A stretch of 64,000 bases of DNA from Deltaproteobacteria bacterium (lineage in GTDB: Bacteria > Desulfobacterota > Desulfobacteria > Desulfobacterales > Desulfatirhabdiaceae): contig JACRBZ010000014.1 in NCBI GenBank assembly GCA_016219185.1, positions 62,001 to 126,000 of the forward strand, given 5' to 3'. This document shows positions 41,784 through 50,014 of the stretch, piece after piece; the first letter of the stretch is position 1; each line of letters opens with the position of its first letter. A program made the position numbers and the translations under genes. Under the pieces are notes generated by a model. That model did no database searches and had not been told where the DNA came from. It was given only the letters and a program-made list of their open reading frames with translations.

Positions 41784-43586
41784 ATGGCGCTGATCAGTTT
41801 TAAGGATGTGAGTGTGGGGTTCGGCGGACATCCGCTGCTGGACCATGTGAATTTTCAGATCGAGCGTGGAGAACGCGCCTGCCTTTTGGGTAGAAATGGG
41901 GCCGGCAAGTCGACCCTGCTGCGGCTGATCCAGGGCGATATTCTGACGGATGACGGCGAGATTGTACGCCAGCAGGGCGTGCGGATTGCCATGCTTCCCC
42001 AGGATGTGCCGCGGGGTCTGGTCGGTGCAACAATTGATGTTGTCGCCGGCGGACTGGAAACGGATCCGACTTCGTTCGTTTCGGAAGATGCCGGCAGGCG
42101 CCTGCAGGTGGAAAAAACCCTCTCACGCATGAATCTGGATCCTCAGGCCCGGTTTGAAACGCTCTCCGCCGGGCTCAAGCGCCGCGTGATGCTTGCAAGG
42201 GGCCTGGCATGCGATCCGGATATTCTCCTCCTGGACGAGCCCACCAATCACCTGGATATCGACGCCATCGGCTGGATGGAGGAATTTCTGCTGCGCTACG
42301 GCGGGACCCTGCTTTTTGTCACCCATGACCGGATGTTTCTCCAAAAACTGGCCACACGTATCCTGGAGCTGGATCGGGGTTATCTTACGAACTGGTCCTG
42401 CAACTATGTAACGTTTCAGGAGCGAAAACAGGCTGCCCTCGATGCGGAAGCCGGGCACAGGGCAGAGTTCGACAAGAAGCTGGCCCGGGAAGAGACCTGG
42501 ATCCGGCAAGGTGTCAAGGCCAGGCGTACCCGCAATGAGGGCCGTGTGCGCATGCTGGAAAAGATGCGGGAGGATCGACGAAGCCGGCGCGACCGCATGG
42601 GATCGGTTCGGCTGCGAGCCCAGGATGCCGGGCGTTCCGGAAAGCTCGTGGTTGAGGTCGAAGATGTCAGTTGCGGTTACGATTCCGGGGCCCCGGTGAT
42701 TCGTGATTTTTCGACGGTCATTCAGCGCGGCGACAAGGTAGGGATCATGGGCCCGAATGGTGCCGGCAAAACCACGCTGCTTCGCCTGCTGTTAGGGGAC
42801 CTTGCACCGCAGAAAGGCATGGTGCGGCATGGCGTTCGTCTTGAAACCGCCTATTTTGATCAGCTCCGGGCCCAGCTCGATGAAAATAAATCCGTAGCCG
42901 ATAATGTCGGTGAAGGAAATGACACGGTCCAGTTCAATGGCAAGTCCCGCCATATCATCGGTTATCTTCAGGATTTTCTCTTTTCTCCGGAGCGCAGCAG
43001 GTCCCCGGTTCGAATCCTCTCCGGCGGAGAACGGAACCGCCTGCTTCTGGCAAGGCTTTTCACCAAACCCTCCAATGTCCTGATCATGGATGAGCCGACC
43101 AACGATCTGGATACCGAAACCCTGGAACTTCTGGAGGAGCTGCTCTTTGACTATCCGGGAACCCTGCTTCTGGTCAGTCACGACCGGGCTTTCTTGAATA
43201 ATGTCGTGACCAGCACGCTCGTTCTTGAAGGTCGGGGCCGTGTCGGCGAGTACGTGGGGGGCTATGATGACTGGCTGCGTCAACGAAGTCTTCCCGAACC
43301 GCCGATCAAGGCGGAAAAGGTTAAGATCGAGAGAGCAAAACCCGCGCGGGAGCGCCGCCAGACGCTGACCTTCAAGCAGCAGCGGGAACTGGAAGCCCTG
43401 CCGGGGCAAATTGAGGCCCTCGAGGCCGAACAGAAAAACCTCTATCAGGCCATGTCCGATCCATTATTTTATCAGCAGGCCGGCGATGAAATCGCCAGAG
43501 CCAAGGCCAGGCTGGAGGCCCTTGAGCAGGAGATCGAAACCGCCTGCCTGCGGTGGGAGGAACTGGAGTCCCTGAATGGAAATTAA
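41784..43586 (+). CDS. uup: ABC-F family ATPase (Uup-like)
   Basis: 600 aa with two ATP-binding cassettes and no membrane segments. Cassette 1: Walker A LLGRNGAGKSTLLRLI, signature LSAGLKRRVMLARGL, Walker B ILLLDEPTNHLD. Between them the linker helix arm is rich in Arg (KARRTRNEGRVRMLEKMREDR). Cassette 2: GPNGAGKTTLLRLLLG, LSGGERNRLLLARL, VLIMDEPTNDLD. A C-terminal charged coiled-coil (about 535-600, LTFKQQRELEALPGQIEALE) is the Uup DNA- or RNA-binding type. ABC-F proteins act on the ribosome or its stalling. Its end overlaps the SDR gene by 11 bp. Confidence 0.9.
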   Translation: MALISFKDVSVGFGGHPLLDHVNFQIERGERACLLGRNGAGKSTLLRLIQGDILTDDGEIVRQQGVRIAMLPQDVPRGLVGATIDVVAGGLETDPTSFVSEDAGRRLQVEKTLSRMNLDPQARFETLSAGLKRRVMLARGLACDPDILLLDEPTNHLDIDAIGWMEEFLLRYGGTLLFVTHDRMFLQKLATRILELDRGYLTNWSCNYVTFQERKQAALDAEAGHRAEFDKKLAREETWIRQGVKARRTRNEGRVRMLEKMREDRRSRRDRMGSVRLRAQDAGRSGKLVVEVEDVSCGYDSGAPVIRDFSTVIQRGDKVGIMGPNGAGKTTLLRLLLGDLAPQKGMVRHGVRLETAYFDQLRAQLDENKSVADNVGEGNDTVQFNGKSRHIIGYLQDFLFSPERSRSPVRILSGGERNRLLLARLFTKPSNVLIMDEPTNDLDTETLELLEELLFDYPGTLLLVSHDRAFLNNVVTSTLVLEGRGRVGEYVGGYDDWLRQRSLPEPPIKAEKVKIERAKPARERRQTLTFKQQRELEALPGQIEALEAEQKNLYQAMSDPLFYQQAGDEIARAKARLEALEQEIETACLRWEELESLNGN

Positions 43587-44391
43587 AGGTCGCGTTGCGC
43601 TGGTGCTGGGCGCCATAAAAGGCATTGGAAAAGGCATCGGGCTGGAATTCCTGCGCCAGGGCGCAAGGGTTGCCTTTAATTATTTCGATTGGGAAGAAAG
43701 CCTGGATGGGCTGAAGACCGATCTTGCGCCCTTTGGTCTGGACGTTCTGATCACACGGACCGATATGCTGGATACCGGAAGCATGGATGGACTGATCCAA
43801 AAAGTCATTGACCGGTTCGGCCGGCTCGATATTCTGATCAACAATATCGAACGGGGCGGCTGGCCGGTGGTTCATGGACCTTATACCCGGGAGCAGTGGG
43901 ACCTGGAGATGGCCACCACCCTTCGCGCCAAAATGTGGGTGTTTAACGCTGCCCTGCCGTATTTAAAATCGAGCCGAGACAGTGTCGTGATCAATTTTTC
44001 TTCGATTGCCGGGATCGTGGGCAGATCCGGTCCTGCCGCTTATGTCTTCAATGAAGGTTATGCGGCAGCCAGCAGGGGCGTATCGCTTCTGACGGAGACC
44101 TGGGCCCGAATCGGGGCGCCGCAGGTCCGGGTAAACGAAATCATGCTGGGAATGGTCGAAACCCGGCATGGCGATAAAACCAGGGGCTGGGGGCTGCTGA
44201 CGGCTCAACAGCAGCAGGCGATCCTGGAGCACACGCTGGTAGGACGCATGGGTGAGATCGAGGATGTCGTCAAGGCGGTTCTTTTTGTGGTGCGGGATGC
44301 GCCCTTTATGACCGGAAGCATCCTGCGGCTGGACGGCGGGTATGTTCTGGCTGGCGAGGCCGTGGCACCCATGCCAAAAGGCGTGCTGTAA
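43576..44391 (+). CDS. short-chain dehydrogenase/reductase family protein, atypical active site
   Basis: 271 aa. Rossmann motif VALVLGAIKGIGKGIG (family TGxxxGIG with Thr replaced by Leu), DILINN for NNAG-type loop, NFSSIAG for the Ser-containing strand. The expected YxxxK is not clean: after the Ser comes AYVFNEGYAAASRG, so the Lys is missing at Tyr+4 and may be replaced by Arg. The C-terminus keeps TGSILRLDGGYVL. It may be a substrate-binding or altered-activity SDR. ATG lies inside the uup 3' end, so the two genes are likely coupled. Confidence 0.75.
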   Translation: MEIKGRVALVLGAIKGIGKGIGLEFLRQGARVAFNYFDWEESLDGLKTDLAPFGLDVLITRTDMLDTGSMDGLIQKVIDRFGRLDILINNIERGGWPVVHGPYTREQWDLEMATTLRAKMWVFNAALPYLKSSRDSVVINFSSIAGIVGRSGPAAYVFNEGYAAASRGVSLLTETWARIGAPQVRVNEIMLGMVETRHGDKTRGWGLLTAQQQQAILEHTLVGRMGEIEDVVKAVLFVVRDAPFMTGSILRLDGGYVLAGEAVAPMPKGVL

Positions 44392-44432
44392 AATCGGGGG
44401 GCCATGCTGAAGTCAGGAAAAGCCCTTCCTTC

Positions 44433-44460
44433 GCAGGGGCAAAAAGACTTTTGCTCCTGC
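44433..44460. terminator. Hairpin between convergent genes
   Basis: GCAGGGGCAAAA and TTTTGCTCCTGC pair over 12 bp with one G-T and a 4-base loop, in the 75-bp gap between the end of the SDR gene and the end of the YkgJ gene. It is placed as a bidirectional terminator would be, though the flanking T-run is short. Confidence 0.4.
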
Positions 44461-44466
44461 CGATCT

Positions 44467-45255
44467 TCAGATCTTTTTGGGTTTCAGCAAAGGGGATGAT
44501 TTTCCCCAGACAAAGAGCTCGATCCAGGCCAGTCCGATTCTCAGCAGCTCGACATCATCGTTCCTGGCTTTATCCAGAAGTGCGGATGCAATCCTGTAGC
44601 GCTTTAAAAAACTGCTTTTAAAAACAAATTCCCGAAACGCGTCCATGTTATAGGCTGCCATGAACGCCATTTTTCCCCGCTTTCCGTCCGGTCCCTCGCC
44701 GGCCCACGGATCGCTTCGGAAAAGGCGCATCAGCTCGGACCATCTTTGGGTCATTTTGTTGTAGTCTTCAGCGTCCTGGTCCTTGATCCATGCGGATGGC
44801 GTCCATTGTTTCCGGCTTTTTGACCCCTGGCAGAACCCGGGCGGCTTGAAATAATGAATTTTTCGATTTCTGCGGGTATTGGCTTCATAGACGAGTCCCT
44901 GCTCGATCGGAAACATGCGGCAGGCTTCCGGTCGATGCGGATACACGGAACAGCCGGAAGGCGATAGAAACGGGCAGGGCTTTTCCGGAAGTTCCGACAT
45001 GGACAAGAGCACTTCCGGGAAAAAGCAGCCGGCGCGCAGCACCACATCCACGTGTCTTTCCAGAAATGCATCCGAGGATAATTTGAGGTGGTGCGTCAGC
45101 CGGATGACATCGTAAGGATACAAAAACAGGTTGAGGTTGTGACAGCAAAGGTTAAAGCAGGAAATTCCAGGATTGCAGTCGAACGAAAACAGCGTGTCAT
45201 CATCAATGGCCCCTTCGGGCAGGCATTGATGATCATTTAATTCAATGTATTTCAT
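44467..45255 (-). CDS. YkgJ-type cysteine cluster protein (second paralogue)
   Basis: 262 aa from ATG 45255. The cysteine layout CNPGISCFNLCCHNLNLF then CPFLSPSGCSVYPHRPEACRMFPIEQ matches the paralogue at 35985-36722, including the YPYDVIRL segment and the C-terminal NDDVELLRIGLAWIELFVWG. It contains longer loops (RNRKIHYFKPPGFCQGSKSRK) absent from the other. Role unknown; likely binds metal. It is 7 bp downstream of the rubredoxin/membrane protein on the same strand. Confidence 0.82.
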   Translation of the reverse strand: MKYIELNDHQCLPEGAIDDDTLFSFDCNPGISCFNLCCHNLNLFLYPYDVIRLTHHLKLSSDAFLERHVDVVLRAGCFFPEVLLSMSELPEKPCPFLSPSGCSVYPHRPEACRMFPIEQGLVYEANTRRNRKIHYFKPPGFCQGSKSRKQWTPSAWIKDQDAEDYNKMTQRWSELMRLFRSDPWAGEGPDGKRGKMAFMAAYNMDAFREFVFKSSFLKRYRIASALLDKARNDDVELLRIGLAWIELFVWGKSSPLLKPKKI

Positions 45256-45262
45256 GTTCCGG

Positions 45263-45958
45263 TCAATCTCCCGGAAACCGGACGAGCGTGCCGCCAAGAT
45301 ACCCGGCAATGACAACCGCGCCCAGAATGACCAGGTGTAGAAACAGATATGTCATTCGGGACTGGGAATACGCCAGGGCAACCATCGGGTCCACCCATCG
45401 CCAGACAACTATAAAAAGACCCAGCAATAAAACCGTGGCGCCGCAGATCATTTTGGTTAAAATCAAATTGGTTAATTTGCCATTGAGCCGGTGTTTCCAG
45501 TCATTGTATCCGGTAAACAGGACCTTGGGCATGACCAGAACCACGATGATCATATTGTAAAATGAAGCGGTTTCAAATCCTGTAGCCTGAAACAGCATGG
45601 AAAGCACCAGAAAGAGGATGGCCACCGGTAAGACGCCGCTGGGAATATGGACGGTGATGGGATGGGCATGATATTTGACCAATAACCGGGTGGCTGCGGC
45701 GTAGTATTTCTGAAAGACAGTTTGCGCTGTTTCGGGGAAATCATTTTCCGGCCGGTCAAACCCCGTATTAATGGTTGGCAAAGGTTGTTGCGCAATTGTT
45801 TCGGAAGGTGTTGCTGGACCGGGTTCATCCTGCTGAGGGGCTTCTTCAATAAGTTCAACGAATTTGCTGCGATCCGCTCCGCAAACCGGGCATTTTTCCG
45901 GTGGTTCATCTCCCGTGTGAACATAACCGCAAACCGTACATTTCCATTTTTTCATCAT
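45263..45958 (-). CDS. rubredoxin-like domain fused to a four-helix membrane domain
   Basis: 231 aa; AGGAGAGGAT precedes ATG 45958. Residues 1-40 are a rubredoxin-like iron site: [20 protein letters not shown] then [10 protein letters not shown] (CxxC-x15-CxxC), as in the C-terminal domain of rubrerythrin. A Pro/Gln-rich linker (40-75) leads to [20 protein letters not shown] and four hydrophobic segments, with His residues at helix ends and [16 protein letters not shown], similar to DUF2231-type cytochrome-like membrane proteins. The combination suggests electron transfer between a soluble iron site and the membrane; no heme motif is visible. Same operon as the YkgJ gene downstream. Confidence 0.8.
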   Translation of the reverse strand: MMKKWKCTVCGYVHTGDEPPEKCPVCGADRSKFVELIEEAPQQDEPGPATPSETIAQQPLPTINTGFDRPENDFPETAQTVFQKYYAAATRLLVKYHAHPITVHIPSGVLPVAILFLVLSMLFQATGFETASFYNMIIVVLVMPKVLFTGYNDWKHRLNGKLTNLILTKMICGATVLLLGLFIVVWRWVDPMVALAYSQSRMTYLFLHLVILGAVVIAGYLGGTLVRFPGD

Positions 45959-46183
45959 ATCCTCTCCTCGGTAGTCGAATAACCATCCGCGTATCGCAGC
46001 ATATCAAACCGTCTTCTTAAAACCCCAAAAACGGTACGGGCATTTTTTCTCGCTAAAAATACCGATTGCTTCATGAAAAGTCAAATTATGCTTTCATAAA
46101 ACACCGGCTGAAAGGCATCGAATGAATTGGATGGTTATTCTGGCTTGAATGCCGTCAAAAGCTGAGATATAAGGATAAAGATC

Positions 46184-46924
46184 ATGAATCCATCTCCTTC
46201 TGCATTGAACAATGGCTTAAAAAAGGCCATCCGACAGGGCCTCTGGGCGGCATGGCCGATATGTATCGGTTATGTTCCGATTGGGCTGGCGTTGGGACTT
46301 CTGGCTCAGAAAGCCGGATTAAGTCCTCTTGAAATCGGCCTGATGTCTGTTTTCGTCTTTGCCGGAAGCGCGCAATTTATCGCTGTTTCCATGATTTCCG
46401 GCGGATCAATGCCGCTGGCCATCATCATGACCACGTTTGTGGTGAATTTGAGGCATCTGCTGATGAGCTCGTCTCTTTCCCTTTATTGCCGGAATGTCGG
46501 CAAGGCCACGCTGGCGATTTTTGCTTACGGGATTACCGATGAAAGCTTTGCGGTCAACCAGCCCCGATTCAAGGAAGGAAAATGGACAATTTCACAGGCC
46601 CTGACCGTCAATCAGACTTCCAATCTGGTATGGATTCTGAGCACGATTGCCGGCGGGTACGGAGGCCGGTTTATTCCGCCGCATGCTTTTGGAGTCGATT
46701 ATGCCTTGATCGCCATGTTTATCTGCCTGCTGATATTTCAGATCAAAGGTCTCATCTATGTAATAACCGCCGTCATCGCGGGATGCGCGGCAGTTGCGCT
46801 TTCGCTGATCATTCCCGGTAATCTGTATGTGGTGATCGCTTCGGTTCTGGCAGCCACAATCGGGCTTTGGGTTCGCATCCGGATAAATAAAACTGAAAAG
46901 CTCAAAGAAAAATGCGCATTGTGA
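46184..46924 (+). CDS. azlC: AzlC family branched-chain amino acid exporter, large subunit
   Basis: 246 aa, ATG 46184 after AAGGATAAAG. AzlC signatures: WAAWPICIGYVPIGLALGLLAQKAG, SVFVFAGSAQFIAVSMI, VVNLRHLLMSSSL, YGITDESFAV, and about seven hydrophobic segments. With AzlD it exports branched-chain amino acids or analogues (as AzlCD or YgaZH). The AzlD partner follows after 50 bp. Confidence 0.93.
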   Translation: MNPSPSALNNGLKKAIRQGLWAAWPICIGYVPIGLALGLLAQKAGLSPLEIGLMSVFVFAGSAQFIAVSMISGGSMPLAIIMTTFVVNLRHLLMSSSLSLYCRNVGKATLAIFAYGITDESFAVNQPRFKEGKWTISQALTVNQTSNLVWILSTIAGGYGGRFIPPHAFGVDYALIAMFICLLIFQIKGLIYVITAVIAGCAAVALSLIIPGNLYVVIASVLAATIGLWVRIRINKTEKLKEKCAL

Positions 46925-46974
46925 GCGTTGATATGCGTCTGAGCTGATCATGAAAATAAAATGCAGGAAGAAAA

Positions 46975-47301
46975 ATGACTTCAGGAGAATTCGGTCTTAT
47001 CATTCTGGGCATGGGGCTGGTGACATACATCCCCCGCTGGTTTCCCCTGTTTTTTCTCAGCAGGCGCAGCCTGCCCCAATGGCTTGTTCAATGGCTGGAT
47101 CTGATTCCGGCGGCGATTCTGGGCGCGCTGCTGCTGCCGGAGCTGATCACCACCGGCCAGCCCCGGCATATTGACTGGCTGCGGCCGGAATGTATTGCCG
47201 CTATTCCGACCTTTATCATTGCCATCCTTACCCGCTCCCTGGGCTGGACGGTGATTGCGGGGATGGTTACATACGGGCTGGTGGAAAAATGGCTGGTATG
47301 A
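46975..47301 (+). CDS. azlD: AzlD family branched-chain amino acid exporter, small subunit
   Basis: 108 aa with three to four hydrophobic helices. LGMGLVTYIPRWFPLFFLSRRSLPQ and DLIPAAILGALLLPELI are typical AzlD/YgaH. It forms a complex with AzlC in the inner membrane. Preceded by AGGAAGAAAA. Ends close to a charged basic/short stretch LVEKWLV. Confidence 0.9.
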   Translation: MTSGEFGLIILGMGLVTYIPRWFPLFFLSRRSLPQWLVQWLDLIPAAILGALLLPELITTGQPRHIDWLRPECIAAIPTFIIAILTRSLGWTVIAGMVTYGLVEKWLV

Positions 47302-47440
47302 AAGGAGTCGGGACAGGTCGCTTTTTTATCCGGCCCGAATGAGTCAGTGTGCTTGTTTATTTGAAAAAAAGAATACCCCAATCCATGAAATCAGACGCGG
47401 TGAGGTTTGCCGCATTTAAAAAGACAAGAAGGAGGAAGTT

Positions 47441-47737
47441 ATGTCCCATCATCACGACCATGACCATTGCCACGATCACGATCACGACGACCACCATCAC
47501 CATCATGAGGTTCAAAGCGAGATGTCCTTCGAAGAAAAGATGGTCAAGCTCCTGGATCACTGGATCCGGCACAATGATGATCATGCCGGTACTTATCGGG
47601 GATGGGCGGAAAAAGCCGGGGAGAACCACCTGGATGTGGTGGCTGATTTGCTGAATGAGGCCGCCCGGATGACGATTGCCATTAACTCCCGGTTTGAAGC
47701 GGCCCTGGCCGCATTAACCCCCCAAGAACCGTCGTAA
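47441..47737 (+). CDS. histidine-rich metal-binding small protein
   Basis: 98 aa after GGAGGAAGTT. The first 22 residues contain 12 His and 6 Asp (SHHHDHDHCHDHDHDDHH), a stretch expected to bind nickel, zinc or cobalt. The rest is helical with HWIRHNDDHAGTYRGWAEKA, and ENHLDVVADLLNEAA, resembling a small four-helix domain also seen with metal homeostasis genes. It is convergent with the methyltransferase/adenosyltransferase pair (gap 4 bp), so a link to cobalt handling is suggestive only. Confidence 0.75.
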   Translation: MSHHHDHDHCHDHDHDDHHHHHEVQSEMSFEEKMVKLLDHWIRHNDDHAGTYRGWAEKAGENHLDVVADLLNEAARMTIAINSRFEAALAALTPQEPS

Positions 47738-47741
47738 CCGG

Positions 47742-48533
47742 TCAGCCGACCATCTCCCAGGAAAAAATCGATTCCTGGGAAAACAGACGGCACGTGCGGG
47801 CCACGCGAACCGATCCGGCGTTAAGGACATTCATCAGAATCATGCTCAGCCCGGCTGCGGCCAGCATCGGCAAATAGGTTAGCTCTGCCAGGCCTTTTTT
47901 GATGGGATCTCTTGCGCCGGCTGTAAGATTGGAAAGTCCGGCGATGGTTCGGACGGGAAAGCCCAGGAGTTCCGGCAGTGTTGTGATGACGGTCAGCACC
48001 TCTCTGGCCTGAAACAACCCATTCTGCCAGGAAAGCGGAACCACAACCGGATCGATAATCATGCGGTCCGGTTCGACCCCGGCTTCCAGGCACTTCTGAT
48101 AAAGCGAAACCGCGACATTCAGGCGTTCCGTGCTGTCCGGCGGCACGTGTCCATTCGGATACAAGAGATAACAGACAAGTTCGGCATGATGTGCTACCGC
48201 AAGCGGCAGGATATGTTCAAGCTTGGAAGGCTCCAGAGAAAGTCCGTTGAGGGTTGCGGGGGTTTTGCAGGCAAGAAGGCCGGCTTTCAAGGCTTTGGGA
48301 TTTGATGTGTCAAGGATCAGGGGAAGCTGGGTGACTTCCTGAACAGCCTCAACCATAAAGGCCATCCGGGATTCCGGGTCCCGGTAAAGGGGGCCGGAAT
48401 TGATATCGATCCCGTTGGCTCCGGCCATCTGGCATCGTTTCGCCATTGTTTGCAACGGTAAAGCATCTTTATCGGCCACGGCGGTTTCAATGGCTTTTTG
48501 GGTAATCCTCAAATTGTCTGCAATTAAACGCAT
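47742..48533 (-). CDS. methyltetrahydrofolate:corrinoid methyltransferase-like protein (DHPS/MtrH superfamily)
   Basis: 263 aa TIM-barrel protein. Pterin-binding-family signatures are clear: MAGANGIDINSGP near residue 40, LPLILDTSNPKALKAGL, NGLSLEP, MIIDPVVVPLSW and GFPVRTIAGLSNLTAG. These match AcsE/MtrH-like enzymes that move a methyl group from methyl-tetrahydrofolate to a corrinoid, the first step of acetyl-CoA synthesis or one-carbon disposal. No corrinoid protein or CODH/ACS genes are in the window. Adjacent upstream is a corrinoid adenosyltransferase (9 bp gap), which supports a B12-linked function. Confidence 0.85.
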   Translation of the reverse strand: MRLIADNLRITQKAIETAVADKDALPLQTMAKRCQMAGANGIDINSGPLYRDPESRMAFMVEAVQEVTQLPLILDTSNPKALKAGLLACKTPATLNGLSLEPSKLEHILPLAVAHHAELVCYLLYPNGHVPPDSTERLNVAVSLYQKCLEAGVEPDRMIIDPVVVPLSWQNGLFQAREVLTVITTLPELLGFPVRTIAGLSNLTAGARDPIKKGLAELTYLPMLAAAGLSMILMNVLNAGSVRVARTCRLFSQESIFSWEMVG

Positions 48534-48542
48534 AATCCCGGA

Positions 48543-49058
48543 TTACTTTTCAATGCCGACTCTGGCCTGAACTCCCTGCTCGTAATAGTGCTTGACGCAT
48601 TTCATCTCGGTAACCAGGTCTGCCTTTTCGACAATCCGGGGATCGGCTCCCCGGCCGGTAATGATCAGTTCCACGGACTCCGGTTTGATGGCGATCAGCT
48701 TGAGGATGTCGTCTGCTGAAAAAAGCCCGCACATTACGGCGACATTGGCCTCTTCCATGATCACCACATCATGCTGTGCCTCCATCAGTATGGCATGGAC
48801 TTTTTCAAGTCCTTTTCCGGCAGCTTCGATATCTTCAATTGAGGGTTTTCCCTTGATGAACCGGCCAAGGCCGTACTGCTCAACGCGAATCAAATCCGAA
48901 AAGCGTTGCAGCGCTTTAATTTCACTGTAATCGCCCATTTTGATGAATTGGGCGATAAACACCTTCAGGCCCGCGCCTGCAGCCCGAAGGGAAAGACCAA
49001 GGGCTGCCGTAGTCTTTCCTTTTCCGTCTCCCGTATAAACCTGAACATAACCTTTCAT
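48543..49058 (-). CDS. cobO: cob(I)yrinic acid a,c-diamide adenosyltransferase (CobO/BtuR type)
   Basis: 171 aa. N-terminal P-loop GYVQVYTGDGKGKTTAALGL (GDGKGKTT), followed by IAQFIKMGDYSE, VIMEEANVAV (Walker B-like) and LIITGRGADPRIVEKADLVTEM, all hallmarks of the CobA/CobO/BtuR fold. It transfers adenosyl from ATP to cobalt of corrinoids. Co-transcribed with the methyltransferase. Preceded by a possible AGGATA ribosome site. I saw nothing convincing as a cobalamin riboswitch upstream. Confidence 0.93.
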   Translation of the reverse strand: MKGYVQVYTGDGKGKTTAALGLSLRAAGAGLKVFIAQFIKMGDYSEIKALQRFSDLIRVEQYGLGRFIKGKPSIEDIEAAGKGLEKVHAILMEAQHDVVIMEEANVAVMCGLFSADDILKLIAIKPESVELIITGRGADPRIVEKADLVTEMKCVKHYYEQGVQARVGIEK

Positions 49059-49360
49059 GATAATATCCTGTTAAACAAAAAGTGGCAGTGGATCGATCGG
49101 CTTCCGGTGCCTGCCGAGCATTGAAAGCGTGACCGCATATTTTACCGTTTGATCTCACAGATGAACAGCATGACGTATTCTGATATCAGTCTGGCGATAA
49201 AACCACAAGCATTTATCTCTATGTCAACGGGTCCTCATAATGTCAATGAAGTCCTATCAAGCCTTCAACCGGATAGATTTTGATCCTTGCATTTACACCG
49301 CTCATCATGTATAAAATCCCCATTGAATTTATTCATCAACCAGCCGTGTTATTCTCATCA
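49059..49360. other. Intergenic region between cobO and tRNA-Leu
   Basis: I see no gene. Part of it (CCGGTGCCTGCCG, about 49107-49119) vaguely recalls a B12-box end but is in the wrong orientation and without the other conserved blocks. The promoters of cobO (minus) and the tRNA (plus) should lie here; no good hexamers stand out. Confidence 0.5.
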
Positions 49361-49448
49361 GCCTGGGTGGCGGAACAGGTAGACGCAAGGGACTTAAAAT
49401 CCCTCGGGGTTTATCCCTGTACGAGTTCGATTCTCGTCCCAGGCACCA
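49361..49448 (+). tRNA. tRNA-Leu (anticodon UAA)
   Basis: Acceptor arms GCCTGGG (49361-49367) and CCCAGGC (49438-49444) pair perfectly, discriminator A 49445, and CCA is encoded (49446-49448). D-arm GTGGCGGAACAGGTAGACGC, anticodon stem AGGGA/TCCCT with loop CTTAAAA (anticodon TAA 49395-49397), a long class II variable arm (TCGGGGTTTATCCCTGTA region), and T-loop GTTCGATTC. A hairpin terminator follows. Marks the left edge of the AT-richer segment. Confidence 0.97.
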
Positions 49449-49465
49449 ATCAAAACAGGAAGTTA

Positions 49466-49504
49466 AAGGCGTTTATCCTCTCAACGGATAAACGCCTTTT
49501 TCGT
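49466..49504 (+). terminator. Intrinsic terminator of tRNA-Leu
   Basis: GGCGTTTATCC (49468-49478) and GGATAAACGCC (49486-49496) form a perfect 11-bp stem with a 7-base loop, followed by TTTTTC. Placed 18 bp after the tRNA 3' end. Confidence 0.85.
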
Positions 49505-49729
49505 TCAGAAAGATTTTGTCCTCAACCTGTCCCCCTTTTCAATCCGATGGGTAAAAAACTATCCAACCCGAAAACAGGACAAAAAGAAAACCCCGCCTCA
49601 ATGCTTTGAGACAGGGTTCAGGATACTGGTCAGATCCGGTTCAGGCCGGAAGCGTCAAGTGAGTAGATGGATCCATGGCTATGGTTTCGGCGGTATCCCG
49701 GTTCTGTATCAAATCGGTTTAACGGACGG

Positions 49730-50014
49730 TTAAAGCTTCTGCCGATTCATCCTTCCCTTTAATCCTTTGCCTGCTTTAAAAAATGGCAATTTTTTGGGTT
49801 TGATTGGCACCTTATCTCCAGTTTTCGGATTTAAGCCGATATACCCCTTGTATTTCTTAATGCAAAAACTGCATAGCCCGCGGATCTGCACTTGACCTCC
49901 ACGAGAAAGAGTATCTGCCATCTTATCGAAAAAAAGTTCAACAACGCTTGCGGCTTCTGTTTTGGGTAGGTTTGCTTGTTCTTTCAGAGCAGATATCAAT
50001 TCCAGCTTGTTCAA
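49730..50014 (-). CDS. HU/IHF-family DNA-binding protein
   Basis: 94 aa from TTG 50014, which follows GGAGG by correct spacing; the longer version starting at 50026 would begin inside that ribosome site. Family features: NKLELISALKEQANLPKTEA, VVELFFDKMADTLSRGGQVQIRG, GLNPKTGDKVPIKPKKLPFFKAGKGLK, with the conserved NPxTG beta-arm tip motif (NPKTG) that intercalates into DNA. FCIKKYKGYIG departs from the usual FGxFxxxxRxxRxGRNP, so it is a divergent paralogue. It sits alone at the start of the AT-rich segment. Confidence 0.85.
   Translation of the reverse strand: MNKLELISALKEQANLPKTEAASVVELFFDKMADTLSRGGQVQIRGLCSFCIKKYKGYIGLNPKTGDKVPIKPKKLPFFKAGKGLKGRMNRQKL

Noticed and set aside
49085..49125. 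Possible cobalamin riboswitch upstream of cobO
   Set aside because: CCGGTGCCTGCCG recalls a B12-box end, but it is on the strand opposite to cobO and the other conserved blocks are absent.
49361..49448. Attachment-site duplication of the tRNA-Leu 3' end within the window
   Set aside because: I looked for a second copy of the TTCGATTCTCGTCCCAGGC segment to the right and did not find one, so an att site cannot be claimed.
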